From assembly GCA_029259995.1 (NCBI GenBank), contig JAJDEC010000500.1:1-8194 (forward strand): a DNA stretch of 8,194 nt, read 5' to 3'. Below, in pieces: positions 1-5,822 of the stretch. The DNA is from Phycisphaerae bacterium (lineage in GTDB: Bacteria; Planctomycetota; Phycisphaerae; UBA1845; UTPLA1). Each line of letters begins with the position of its first letter. The first letter of the stretch is position 1. Below the pieces are notes generated by a model, which saw only the letters and a program-made list of their open reading frames with translations, did not search any database and had not been told where the DNA came from. The position numbers and the translations under genes are program-made.

Positions 1-204
1 TCGGGAGCACGACTCTCGATCGCCGAATGCTGGTACCAGAATCCTCTCTCGCACCCACTCCCCACGGGAGTCCTTTCCCGCAACGCCCAGCGCGATTCGC
101 AATGCACCAGTGCGCCGATGCATATACCCCATTTTCGATTAGCATGCCCCCCCAGGCACGATCAACCCCGCCGCACGCGGCAACACAGAGGCTTCGCCCG
201 CATC
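1..204. other. Upstream region of fmt, no gene recognised
   Basis: I see no supportable gene here. The fmt reading frame stays open to the left edge without a stop, but the residues before the ATG at 205 are rich in Pro, Arg and His and do not resemble the start of a formyltransferase. A second plus-strand frame is open from the edge to a TAG near 137-139 and could be the tail of an upstream gene, but its translation is low-complexity and I cannot identify it. Peptide deformylase (def) often precedes fmt in bacteria, and I find no recognisable def C-terminus. No convincing -35/-10 pair was found. Confidence 0.4.
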
Positions 205-1179
205 ATGCGTATCGTTTTCTTCGGCTCCGGCGCGTTCGGCATACCGACGTTCGACTCCATCCGCCACGACGGTCACGAGATCCCGCTCGTCGTCTCCCAG
301 CCCGATCGGCCCAGCGGCCGCGGCAAGAAGACGACGCCGACACCACTCAAGGCCGCGGCCGAGGCCGACGGCGTGCGCGTCATCACGCCGGAGAATGTCA
401 ACGCCCCCGACGTGCTCGACATCATCCGCGAGCAGAAGGCCGATCTCGGCTATGTCGTCGCCTTCGGTCAGAAGATCGGTCACGAACTGCTTCACGAGAT
501 TTTCCCGACGGGCATCGTCAATCTGCATGGCTCCGTCCTGCCCGCCCTGCGCGGCGCGGCGCCTGTGCAATGGTCCGTCATCAACGGCGCGGGAAAGGCG
601 GGCGTGACTGTGTTTCGTATTGTCGAGAAGATGGACGCGGGACCGATCCTGATCACGCGCAGCACGGCGATCAACGACGACGAGACTGCGAGCGCGCTCC
701 ACGACCGCCTGTCGCGCATCGGTTGTGACGCCGTGCGCGAGACATTGAAGATTCTCGAAGCCGATCCGGCAGCGCCCGGTACGCCGCAGGACGAGTCGCT
801 GGCGACGAAGGCGCGAAAGCTGAAGAAGACAGACGGCTACATTCACTTCGACGAATCCGCTGCCTCGCTGTCGAGCCGGATTAACGGTCTGTGGAGCTGG
901 CCGGGGGCGATTTGTCGATTCGTGTCGGCCGATGGCACGCGCGACGAGCGTGTGACAATCGCCCGCGTGCGGCCTTATGAGGGTGCGGCAGCGCCGGCGG
1001 CAAGCGACGACGATCTCGGAAAAATCACGGACATGCTGGCGTTGCAGGTGCGCGACGGCGCTATATCAATTCTCGAAGTCAAACCGGCGGGCGGCAAGCT
1101 GATGCCGTGGCCGGATTATGCGAACGGTCGGCGCGTACAGCCCGGCGATCGATTCGCGGCGCTGGAGCCGGAAGCATGA
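205..1179 (+). CDS. fmt: Methionyl-tRNA formyltransferase
   Basis: This cytosolic enzyme transfers a formyl group from 10-formyltetrahydrofolate to Met-tRNA(fMet), making the initiator tRNA for bacterial translation. The 324-residue product is close to the usual 310-320. The N-terminal formyltransferase domain (about 1-200) opens MRIVFFGSGAFG. It carries the family loop QPDRPSGRGKK at 32-42 and the catalytic trio Asn106, His108 and Asp144 inside NLHGSVLPALRGAAP and KMDAGPIL, at the same numbers as in E. coli Fmt. The tRNA-binding C-terminal domain (about 206-320) ends with a GRRVQPGDRF segment. An in-frame ATG at 118 would add 29 residues with no family likeness. The ATG at 205 starts exactly at the conserved first strand and has a weak AGAGG 13 bases upstream. 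The stop overlaps the rsmB start by ATGA, which suggests coupled translation. Identification is secure. Confidence 0.96.
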   Translation: MRIVFFGSGAFGIPTFDSIRHDGHEIPLVVSQPDRPSGRGKKTTPTPLKAAAEADGVRVITPENVNAPDVLDIIREQKADLGYVVAFGQKIGHELLHEIFPTGIVNLHGSVLPALRGAAPVQWSVINGAGKAGVTVFRIVEKMDAGPILITRSTAINDDETASALHDRLSRIGCDAVRETLKILEADPAAPGTPQDESLATKARKLKKTDGYIHFDESAASLSSRINGLWSWPGAICRFVSADGTRDERVTIARVRPYEGAAAPAASDDDLGKITDMLALQVRDGAISILEVKPAGGKLMPWPDYANGRRVQPGDRFAALEPEA

Positions 1180-2564
1180 GTGAAGAAGCCACGATACGAC
1201 GAGACGCGCGGGATCGCGCCGTTGATGCGATCTGCGAAGCGCGAAACGGTCAGGCCTTCGTCGGCGCGCTGCTGGACGCGTGGCAGCAGAACGCCCCGCT
1301 TTCACCGGCGGATGCCGGGCTCGCGGCAGAGCTCGCAATCGGCACGATCCGGAGATTGATCACGTGCGAACACATCGCGGCGAGCTTCTATCGCGGTCGC
1401 TGGGCGGGCCTGCGCGATCGATTGCAGGTCGTGCTCGCGATGGCCGTGTATCAGCTCTGCTGGCTGGATCGCGTACCGGATCATGCGGCGATCGATCAGG
1501 GCGTTCGGCAGGCGAAGAAAATGGGCGTCGGCGCGACGAAGATTGCCAACGCCGTCCTGCGACAGGTGCAGAAGCATCGCGGTGAAGTGACGGCGCGAAC
1601 GGCGGAGTTCGATGCGCGGCGAACGCTGCTGCTCGATTCGCAGCGGCAGGTTGAATTCTCGACCAATGTCTTTCCCGATCCGGAAAAGAAACTGCTACTC
1701 TACTTTCAGACTGCGTATGGAATTCCACCGTGGCTCGTCGAACGTTGGAATCGCAAATTCAAGCGAGCCGGCTGCACGCAGGTTTGCGAGGCGACGATTC
1801 GCCGGCCATCACTGACATTGCGACCCAACACGTTGAAGACGACGGCGGCGGAGTTGCTGGCGCGATTGACGCTGCGCGAGATTGACGCGCGGCTGTCTGA
1901 CGATGGCGCATCCGTCCTGCTGCCCACAACGGCGTCGGTCGCTGACGTACCCGAGATCGGCGAAGGCCTTTGCCAGCCGCAGGACATCACATCGCAGAAG
2001 ACGCTGCGCAACGCCGGACTGAAGCCCGGCATGTTCGTCATCGACTACTGCGCCGGCGTCGGTACCAAATCGACGCAGGCGGCGGAGTTGATGAACAACG
2101 AAGGGCTCGTCATCGCGACAGACATCGACGAACGCAAGCTGGAGCGCCTCGGCGACGCGGCGGCATCACACGGTATCAGCACGATCAAGACCTGCGCGAT
2201 TGACGCCGTTTCGGCAGAGATCGCGTCGGCGCGTCGCTCGCTGGATGTCATTCTGATCGACGCGCCCTGTTTGAACACGGGCGTGCTGGCAAAGCGCCCC
2301 GAAGCGCGATATCGCGCCGGCCAACAGGCGTTAAACGAGATTGCCGAGATCCAGGCGGGCATCCTCGACACGTGCGCATCGCTGGCCGATCCGGCAACAC
2401 GCATCGTCTATGCGACCTGTTCGCTGGAAGATGAAGAGAATCGAGCGCAGGTCAATGCGTTTGTGGACCGGCATCCGGATTGGTCGCCATCAAACGACGA
2501 ATTGACGCAGCCCGACGGTGAATGTGATGGCGGGTATTGGGCGATTCTTGAGAAGTCGCCGTAG
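1176..2564 (+). CDS. rsmB: 16S rRNA m5C methyltransferase, RsmB/Sun type
   Basis: Predicted SAM-dependent methyltransferase that makes 5-methylcytosine in 16S rRNA (C967 in E. coli). It has 462 residues. Residues about 8-135 form the NusB-like RNA-binding domain typical of RsmB (EHIAASFYRGRW, TKIANAVLRQ). A PUA/RRM-like linker follows, and the Rossmann methyltransferase domain spans about 265-460. SAM motif I is DYCAGVGTKSTQ (290-301). Motif IV is DAPCLNTGVL with Cys365, and motif VI is YATCSLEDEEN with the catalytic Cys415, so both conserved cysteines are present. Motif I is unusual: the common CAAPGGK appears as CAGVGTK, with Pro replaced by Val. The start is the ATG at 1176, because GGAG lies 8 bases upstream (1164-1167) and it overlaps the fmt stop; an earlier in-frame ATG at 1107 lies inside fmt. 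Family assignment is firm, the exact target base less so (another RsmB/RsmF-type site is possible). Confidence 0.9.
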   Translation: MSEEATIRRDARDRAVDAICEARNGQAFVGALLDAWQQNAPLSPADAGLAAELAIGTIRRLITCEHIAASFYRGRWAGLRDRLQVVLAMAVYQLCWLDRVPDHAAIDQGVRQAKKMGVGATKIANAVLRQVQKHRGEVTARTAEFDARRTLLLDSQRQVEFSTNVFPDPEKKLLLYFQTAYGIPPWLVERWNRKFKRAGCTQVCEATIRRPSLTLRPNTLKTTAAELLARLTLREIDARLSDDGASVLLPTTASVADVPEIGEGLCQPQDITSQKTLRNAGLKPGMFVIDYCAGVGTKSTQAAELMNNEGLVIATDIDERKLERLGDAAASHGISTIKTCAIDAVSAEIASARRSLDVILIDAPCLNTGVLAKRPEARYRAGQQALNEIAEIQAGILDTCASLADPATRIVYATCSLEDEENRAQVNAFVDRHPDWSPSNDELTQPDGECDGGYWAILEKSP

Positions 2565-2569
2565 CACAA

Positions 2570-2694
2570 AGGGTGCCATGTTCCTCCTTCAAGAGGCGCA
2601 TGTCGAGAGACTTGTGATGACTCAACAATGCCAACGATCGACACGCCACCGGCGCCGCCAACATGCTTGCCTTGAAGGGCAAGCATGGCACCCT
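2570..2694. repeat. Facing pair of 36-bp stem-loop repeats (family 1)
   Basis: Two 36-base units face each other at 2570-2605 and 2659-2694. Their outer 11 bases (AGGGTGCCATG / CATGGCACCCT) are perfect inverted repeats, and the units match at 27 of 36 positions when aligned in the same orientation. Each folds as CATG, six stem bases, loop CTTCAA, six stem bases, CATG. The right unit pairs perfectly over 10 bp (2662-2671 with 2678-2687). The left keeps most of the pairing with different bases. The element lies just after the rsmB stop and could also act in transcription termination, although no U-run follows the stem. Function is inferred; no transposase is nearby. Confidence 0.8.
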
Positions 2695-2732
2695 GAAAAC
2701 ACTGCGCCCGGCGACAGCCCTACTCGAAGCGT

Positions 2733-2795
2733 GTAGGTCGGGTCATCGACCCGACACGGCCGCGCGAGAATCGTCGGGTCGATGACCCGACCTAC
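2733..2795. repeat. Perfect 23-bp inverted repeat, GTAG-headed palindromes (family 2)
   Basis: Two perfect 23-bp inverted copies lie at 2733-2755 and 2773-2795 with a 17-base spacer. Each copy reads GTAG followed by the self-complementary GTCGGGTC-ATC-GACCCGAC (8-bp stem, 3-base loop). So either single stem-loops or one long 23-bp cruciform can form. The element ends 3 bases before the end of the MEMO gene, which runs toward it from the right, and rsmB runs toward it from the left. A role as a shared bidirectional terminator is therefore plausible. The GTAG tetranucleotide next to a stem-loop is the known mark of REP sequences recognised by RAYT transposases. Confidence 0.85.
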
Positions 2796-2798
2796 TCC

Positions 2799-3692
2799 TT
2801 ACGCGAGAATCATCCCCGCGTAGCCGACGGAGTCGTTGTCGGAACGATGGCCGAGTGCCTTTCCGACGGCACAGCTCGTCGTGTGTTCAAGAAGTGTCGC
2901 CTGATCGGCGCCGAGCGCTTTGCACGCCTGAAGCGTCGCGGCGATCGCGCCGCTGCCGCAGGCGTTGCGATGTCGGCCGGCCTCTTCGACGGCGTTCTCT
3001 CCATCCATTGCCAGCATCAGATTGATCATCCGCCGATCATTCACTTCCTTCGCCCAATGCACGCCGGCCTCGCCGACGCCCTGCGGTGTGAACCCGAAGC
3101 TCGGACCGTAATGCGTAAGATCCGTCGAGCATGCGAACGCGGCCCGCACGCCATACGATCGACAGGCGCGACCGACGGCGTTGCCGAGCGACGCGGCCTG
3201 CCCATCCGCCGGCACCATGATCGGTACGATCAGCGTGTCGGGCAGCAGATGTTGAACGAACGGAATTTCGACTTCGATGCTGTGTTCCTGATCGTGTGCG
3301 TGCGGATCGCTGTGAAGCAGGCCCGTCTGCCCCATCAGTCGTTCACTCAATCGATCGTCGATCGATGCAAGCCCCAATGGCGTTTCCCAGGCACCTCGCT
3401 CGAAGATCGAAGCGACGGCGACGCCCGGCACGTGAATCGCACCGAAGATGACAAGCACTTGCGGATGCTGTCGGGCGGCCACTTCGCGCAGCGTTCTTGC
3501 CGCCACAGCGCCGGAGAACATCCATCCCGCATGCGGCAGCACACAGCCGACAATGCGATCGCGCTGCGTCACAGCCGTCGCCTTGCCGACATCGTCTTCC
3601 GCACTGCGCAGACATGCGTCGATCGCGGCGCGGCACTCGACTTCGCCGTCCGCGTAGAATCGGCCTGCAAAAACTGGCTCACGAATCATCAT
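2799..3692 (-). CDS. amrB: MEMO-family protein (AmmeMemoRadiSam system protein B type)
   Basis: A 297-residue member of the MEMO family, related to human MEMO1 and to extradiol dioxygenase LigB folds. Its biochemical role in bacteria is poorly defined. Family marks are the opening REPVFAGRFY, then PHAGWMFSG (His54), FGAIHVPG (His87), HDQEHSIEVEIPFVQ (134-148), CSTDLTHYG (Asp191, His194) and NACGSGAI (Cys245). His54, His87 and Cys245 match the metal-site residues His49, His81 and Cys244 of human MEMO1. The start is the double ATG at 3692/3689, because conservation begins at once; the longer frame to 3833 adds 47 Arg-rich residues. No Shine-Dalgarno is visible, and a TATAAT lies about 10 bases before the ATG, so the message may be leaderless. 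The usual partners (AMMECR1-like protein and a radical SAM enzyme) are not in the window. The gene converges on rsmB. Confidence 0.9.
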   Translation of the reverse strand: MMIREPVFAGRFYADGEVECRAAIDACLRSAEDDVGKATAVTQRDRIVGCVLPHAGWMFSGAVAARTLREVAARQHPQVLVIFGAIHVPGVAVASIFERGAWETPLGLASIDDRLSERLMGQTGLLHSDPHAHDQEHSIEVEIPFVQHLLPDTLIVPIMVPADGQAASLGNAVGRACRSYGVRAAFACSTDLTHYGPSFGFTPQGVGEAGVHWAKEVNDRRMINLMLAMDGENAVEEAGRHRNACGSGAIAATLQACKALGADQATLLEHTTSCAVGKALGHRSDNDSVGYAGMILA

Positions 3693-3702
3693 CGTGCGTC
3701 GA

Positions 3703-3708
3703 ATTATA
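3703..3708 (-). promoter_or_regulatory. Putative -10 box (TATAAT) of the MEMO gene
   Basis: A perfect TATAAT on the minus strand ends 10 bases before the first ATG at 3692. At normal spacing transcription would start only a few bases before the ATG. The matching -35 region (3726-3731, GATTCG at 17-base spacing) is poor, so this rests on the -10 alone. Confidence 0.4.
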
Positions 3709-3762
3709 AGGGAAGATCGAGCGAGCGAATCCCGTCGATGCTTGAGTGAGTCGCGATGACAT

Positions 3763-3868
3763 GTAGCGGCCCCCCTCTGTGGGGGCCGACGATGCAATCG
3801 GCCAACGAGTTGATGGCCATGTATCGTCGCCACGCGATTCGTCGTCCGCCACAGAGGGCGGACGCTAC
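3763..3868. repeat. Facing pair of 28-bp GTAG-headed stem-loops (family 3)
   Basis: Two 28-base units face each other at 3763-3790 (top strand) and 3841-3868 (bottom strand), with 50 bases between. Each reads GTAG, an 8-bp stem starting CG, loop CTCTGT, the closing stem, then AC. The left stem is CGGCCCCC/GGGGGCCG and the right is CGTCCGCC/GGCGGACG. They agree at 24 of 28 positions, and the four differences form two base pairs (G-C against T-A, C-G against G-C), so both stems remain fully paired. This is a REP pair (REPIN-like) by structure. It separates the end of the YjfB-like gene from the MEMO gene upstream region and may end transcription from the former. Confidence 0.82.
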
Positions 3869-3887
3869 GTCTGGACGAAGCGGCGCA

Positions 3888-4103
3888 TCAGCCGGCGACG
3901 TCGAGAAGACCACCGATCGCGTTCGACACGTTGGCGATCGACTGGTCCAGGTTTTCCTGGGCGCCCTGAATGAGCTGCACGACGGCGTCGCCCTGTGCTC
4001 GCTGATGATTGAGCGACTTGGCGGCGACGGCGAACTGAACCTGCGAAGCCGTCTCAGCGGCCTTGAGCGACGATGCAGCGGATGCGACGGATGAGACGTT
4101 CAT
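3888..4103 (-). CDS. YjfB-like putative motility protein
   Basis: A small 71-residue protein without signal peptide or membrane segment. Residues 20-48 (SQVQFAVAAKSLNHQRAQGD followed by AVVQLIQGA) resemble the YjfB family, small helical proteins linked to motility because B. subtilis yjfB belongs to the sigma-D (flagellar) regulon; their molecular role is unknown. The C-terminal 20 residues (DQSIANVSNAIGGLLDVAG) look like an amphipathic helix. The start chosen is the ATG at 4103, because the longer frame to 4256 begins with Arg-rich residues encoded partly by the neighbouring repeat. A GTG three codons earlier is an alternative. No clear Shine-Dalgarno is seen. No flagellar gene is nearby. 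Family likeness is from memory of the sequence pattern, so moderate certainty. Confidence 0.65.
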   Translation of the reverse strand: MNVSSVASAASSLKAAETASQVQFAVAAKSLNHQRAQGDAVVQLIQGAQENLDQSIANVSNAIGGLLDVAG

Positions 4104-4111
4104 GCATTTCA

Positions 4112-4129
4112 CATCGAACGCATCGAACG
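4112..4129. repeat. 9-bp tandem direct repeat before the YjfB-like gene
   Basis: Two exact back-to-back copies of CATCGAACG (CGTTCGATG on the minus strand) lie 8 to 25 bases upstream of the ATG at 4103. They sit where an operator or leader element could act. This may equally be chance; low certainty. Confidence 0.3.
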
Positions 4130-4218
4130 GCGAATTGACATATCGAGCAATTGAATCGAAAGCCGTCCGAAAACGGCATCGTTCGCGTCGGGGCTCAAGT
4201 CGCGGCGTCCATTCAAGC

Positions 4219-4366
4219 GGGGAGTGCGGGCGTCTCGCCCGCCTGTAATTGCTCAAGTACTTATGCGGGCGCTCGGCCGCCTATACATTGCTCAAGAACT
4301 TATGCGGGCGTCTCGGCCGCCTGTAATTGCTCAAGTCCTTGTGCGGGCGAGACGCCCGCACTCCCC
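4219..4366. repeat. 39-bp tandem array with 24-bp inverted ends (family 4)
   Basis: Perfect 24-bp inverted repeats lie at 4219-4242 and 4343-4366, each GGGGAGT followed by the hairpin GCGGGCG-TCT-CGCCCGC (7-bp stem). Between them are three tandem units of exactly 39 bases at 4225-4263, 4264-4302 and 4303-4341. Each has a TGCGGGCG-type hairpin followed by a spacer containing TTGCTCAAG. Hairpins in units 2 and 3 have decayed (CTCGGCCGC variants), while the outer two are perfect. The array fills the gap between the membrane protein end (4398) and the YjfB-like gene. The 39-base period is 13 codons, so it translates as a repetitive peptide, but I see no evidence that it is a gene. Confidence 0.85.
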
Positions 4367-4397
4367 CCTAATTCGCACATTTGGACGAGGGACTCTG

Positions 4398-5681
4398 TTA
4401 GCTCGTTCCGAAGAGTAGCTTCTTCCGAAAGGAACGCACAAACAGCCCGTGCATCCGGGCAAGGATGTAAGAGCCGTAGAAAAAGCAGGCCATGACAACG
4501 CCCCAGGCCAATAGCGCCAGCGACACTTGCCCGAGCTTGCCTTCGCCCGAACCGGCGACCATTTCCGACACTTTTGGTATGAACCAACTGAAGAGCAACG
4601 CAGCGAACCCGCCGGCGAACAGCGATCCGAAGACCGTCAGCAGGAGCACGAGGAAGATGTAATGGACGTGCGTTCGGGCGATGGACTTCGCGACGTTCAC
4701 GATGTTCATCGCCTGGCCCACGTTGCCGAGGCTCATGCCGATCAGCTGCATGGGTATCAGAAACGCGACGATGACGGCGCCGATCATGAACGCTGTTCCG
4801 CCCGTGATGAAGCCATCAAGATTCCCCGCAAGGACTTCGTCGGTCACGTTGAATTCGAGCGTCAGCTTGGCGACGACGAACATCGAGACACCGATGTAGA
4901 TGAGCAGAACGATGTAGGACACGACGCTCTTGCCCAGGTTGCTCGGCGACCAGGTTAGCTTGGGCGCGGCATCCTCGCCGATGCCCGTCGATCGAACGAT
5001 GTCGAAGAACGCGTGAATGGCGACAGCGGCGAAGAAGATGATCTCTGTTGTGAAGACCAGCGTCAGGATCACGGGAACCATGCCGAGATCGACTTTGTCG
5101 TGTTCCTGGGCCGTGCCCACGTTGCTGAAACTCATCACGTTGGACGCACCCGTCAGAAAGACGACGGGCAATACGCCTGCGAGAAACGCAACCAGTGCGG
5201 CCGTCATGATCGAACTGAGTGCAGTCAACGGATACGACACGGCGTTGCCGATTTCAGAATAGAAGCCGCCGCGGCCGAGTGCGCCGATTTCCTTGTGCTG
5301 CTTGATCTTCTTACCGCCGAGACCCGTTTCTGAGGACACGGCGGGAATGGACTTCCAACAGTGAGAGCAGAGGATTTCGATCGTCGTGTCGGCCGACTTC
5401 GTCTTCGCGCCACAACTCGGACAGACGCGAACGCCCGGTTCGAGCACTTCCCCGGCGTTGGCCTGTGCCTCCAGGGCCTCTCGATCCTCATCGCTCAATT
5501 GCTGCGTACCGGCTTCGAGCGCGGCGAGCCCCGCCAGGTCGACTTCCGACACGGGGCCCATCGCCTGTTCGAGTTTCGGAACGGTGAATCCGCGATTGCA
5601 CGCCGGGCAGCGAATCGCCCGGCCGGCGTACTTGTCGGCGATCGAGAGTTTCTTTTCACAACGAGGGCAACGAAGCTTCAT
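4398..5681 (-). CDS. Double zinc-ribbon multi-pass membrane protein, unknown function
   Basis: A 427-residue protein with a soluble N-terminal third and about six membrane helices. The first zinc ribbon has Cys5, Cys8, Cys25 and Cys28 (CPRC and CPAC, with the AGRAIRCPAC pattern common in planctomycete proteins). The second has Cys88, Cys91, Cys105 and Cys108 (CPSC and CSHC). Between them is an acidic stretch (DEDREALEAQ). Likely membrane segments are at about 155-179, 201-226, 252-274, 294-318, 340-366 and 385-408, ending in a basic tail (RSFRKKLLF). The ribbons probably lie in the cytoplasm. I do not recognise a catalytic motif; it could be a scaffold, a sensor or a transporter-like protein. 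The start at 5681 is supported by AGAGG 9 bases upstream, favouring it over an ATG at 5699. It follows the signalling gene on the same strand after a 141-base gap that has its own promoter-like site. Confidence 0.85.
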   Translation of the reverse strand: MKLRCPRCEKKLSIADKYAGRAIRCPACNRGFTVPKLEQAMGPVSEVDLAGLAALEAGTQQLSDEDREALEAQANAGEVLEPGVRVCPSCGAKTKSADTTIEILCSHCWKSIPAVSSETGLGGKKIKQHKEIGALGRGGFYSEIGNAVSYPLTALSSIMTAALVAFLAGVLPVVFLTGASNVMSFSNVGTAQEHDKVDLGMVPVILTLVFTTEIIFFAAVAIHAFFDIVRSTGIGEDAAPKLTWSPSNLGKSVVSYIVLLIYIGVSMFVVAKLTLEFNVTDEVLAGNLDGFITGGTAFMIGAVIVAFLIPMQLIGMSLGNVGQAMNIVNVAKSIARTHVHYIFLVLLLTVFGSLFAGGFAALLFSWFIPKVSEMVAGSGEGKLGQVSLALLAWGVVMACFFYGSYILARMHGLFVRSFRKKLLFGTS

Positions 5682-5690
5682 ATGGAGCGA

Positions 5691-5695
5691 CCTCT
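5691..5695 (-). promoter_or_regulatory. Ribosome binding site AGAGG deciding the membrane-protein start
   Basis: AGAGG on the minus strand lies 9 bases before the ATG at 5681. It sits inside the reading frame that would follow from the upstream ATG at 5699, so it favours the shorter protein beginning with the zinc ribbon (MKLRCPRC). Confidence 0.6.
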
Positions 5696-5753
5696 GCATG
5701 CAAGTCGAGACGAGGAATCGGCAGGTGAGCTTGGGCCGATCCGCAAGGCTTCT

Positions 5754-5782
5754 ATCTTATGAATGCGGGGAGTGGTAGGCAA
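5754..5782 (-). promoter_or_regulatory. Putative sigma-70-type promoter of the membrane-protein gene
   Basis: On the minus strand TTGCCT (5777-5782) and TAAGAT (5754-5759) are separated by 17 bases, each matching 4 of 6 consensus positions. It would give a leader of roughly 65 bases before the ATG at 5681. It suggests independent transcription from the signalling gene. Moderate to low certainty. Confidence 0.35.
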
Positions 5783-5822
5783 TCTTGCCGCGCGATGACG
5801 GCGAACACGGCGTGATATCGGT

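Noticed and set aside
118..204. 29-residue N-terminal extension of Fmt from the ATG at 118
   Set aside because: The added residues are Pro/Arg/His-rich and unlike the family; the conserved fold and catalytic numbering fit the ATG at 205 exactly.
139..846. Long minus-strand open frame opposite fmt (235 codons)
   Set aside because: It lies wholly in the shadow of the securely identified fmt gene and its translation is low-complexity and Arg-rich with no recognisable motif.
2847..3749. 300-codon plus-strand frame opposite the MEMO gene
   Set aside because: The minus strand carries all MEMO family motifs; the plus-strand product is a His/Arg-rich mirror typical of GC-rich DNA.
3888..4103. R-body (RebB-type) protein as identity of the small gene
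   Set aside because: Size and helical content are similar, but the central QVQFAVAAKSL...QGDAVVQLIQ pattern fits the YjfB family better.
4219..4366. CRISPR array
   Set aside because: Only three 39-base units that repeat along their whole length, with no unique spacers and no cas genes; the inverted ends fit a palindromic element instead.
4151..4495. Plus-strand frame with a 13-residue repeated peptide
   Set aside because: The periodicity comes from the 39-base tandem repeat being a multiple of three; the frame also runs into the 3' end of the membrane-protein gene and has no ribosome site or known domain.
2799..5681. One operon from 7535 down to 2799
   Set aside because: Gaps of 141 to about 295 bases, separate promoter-like sites and intervening stem-loop elements argue for separate transcripts.
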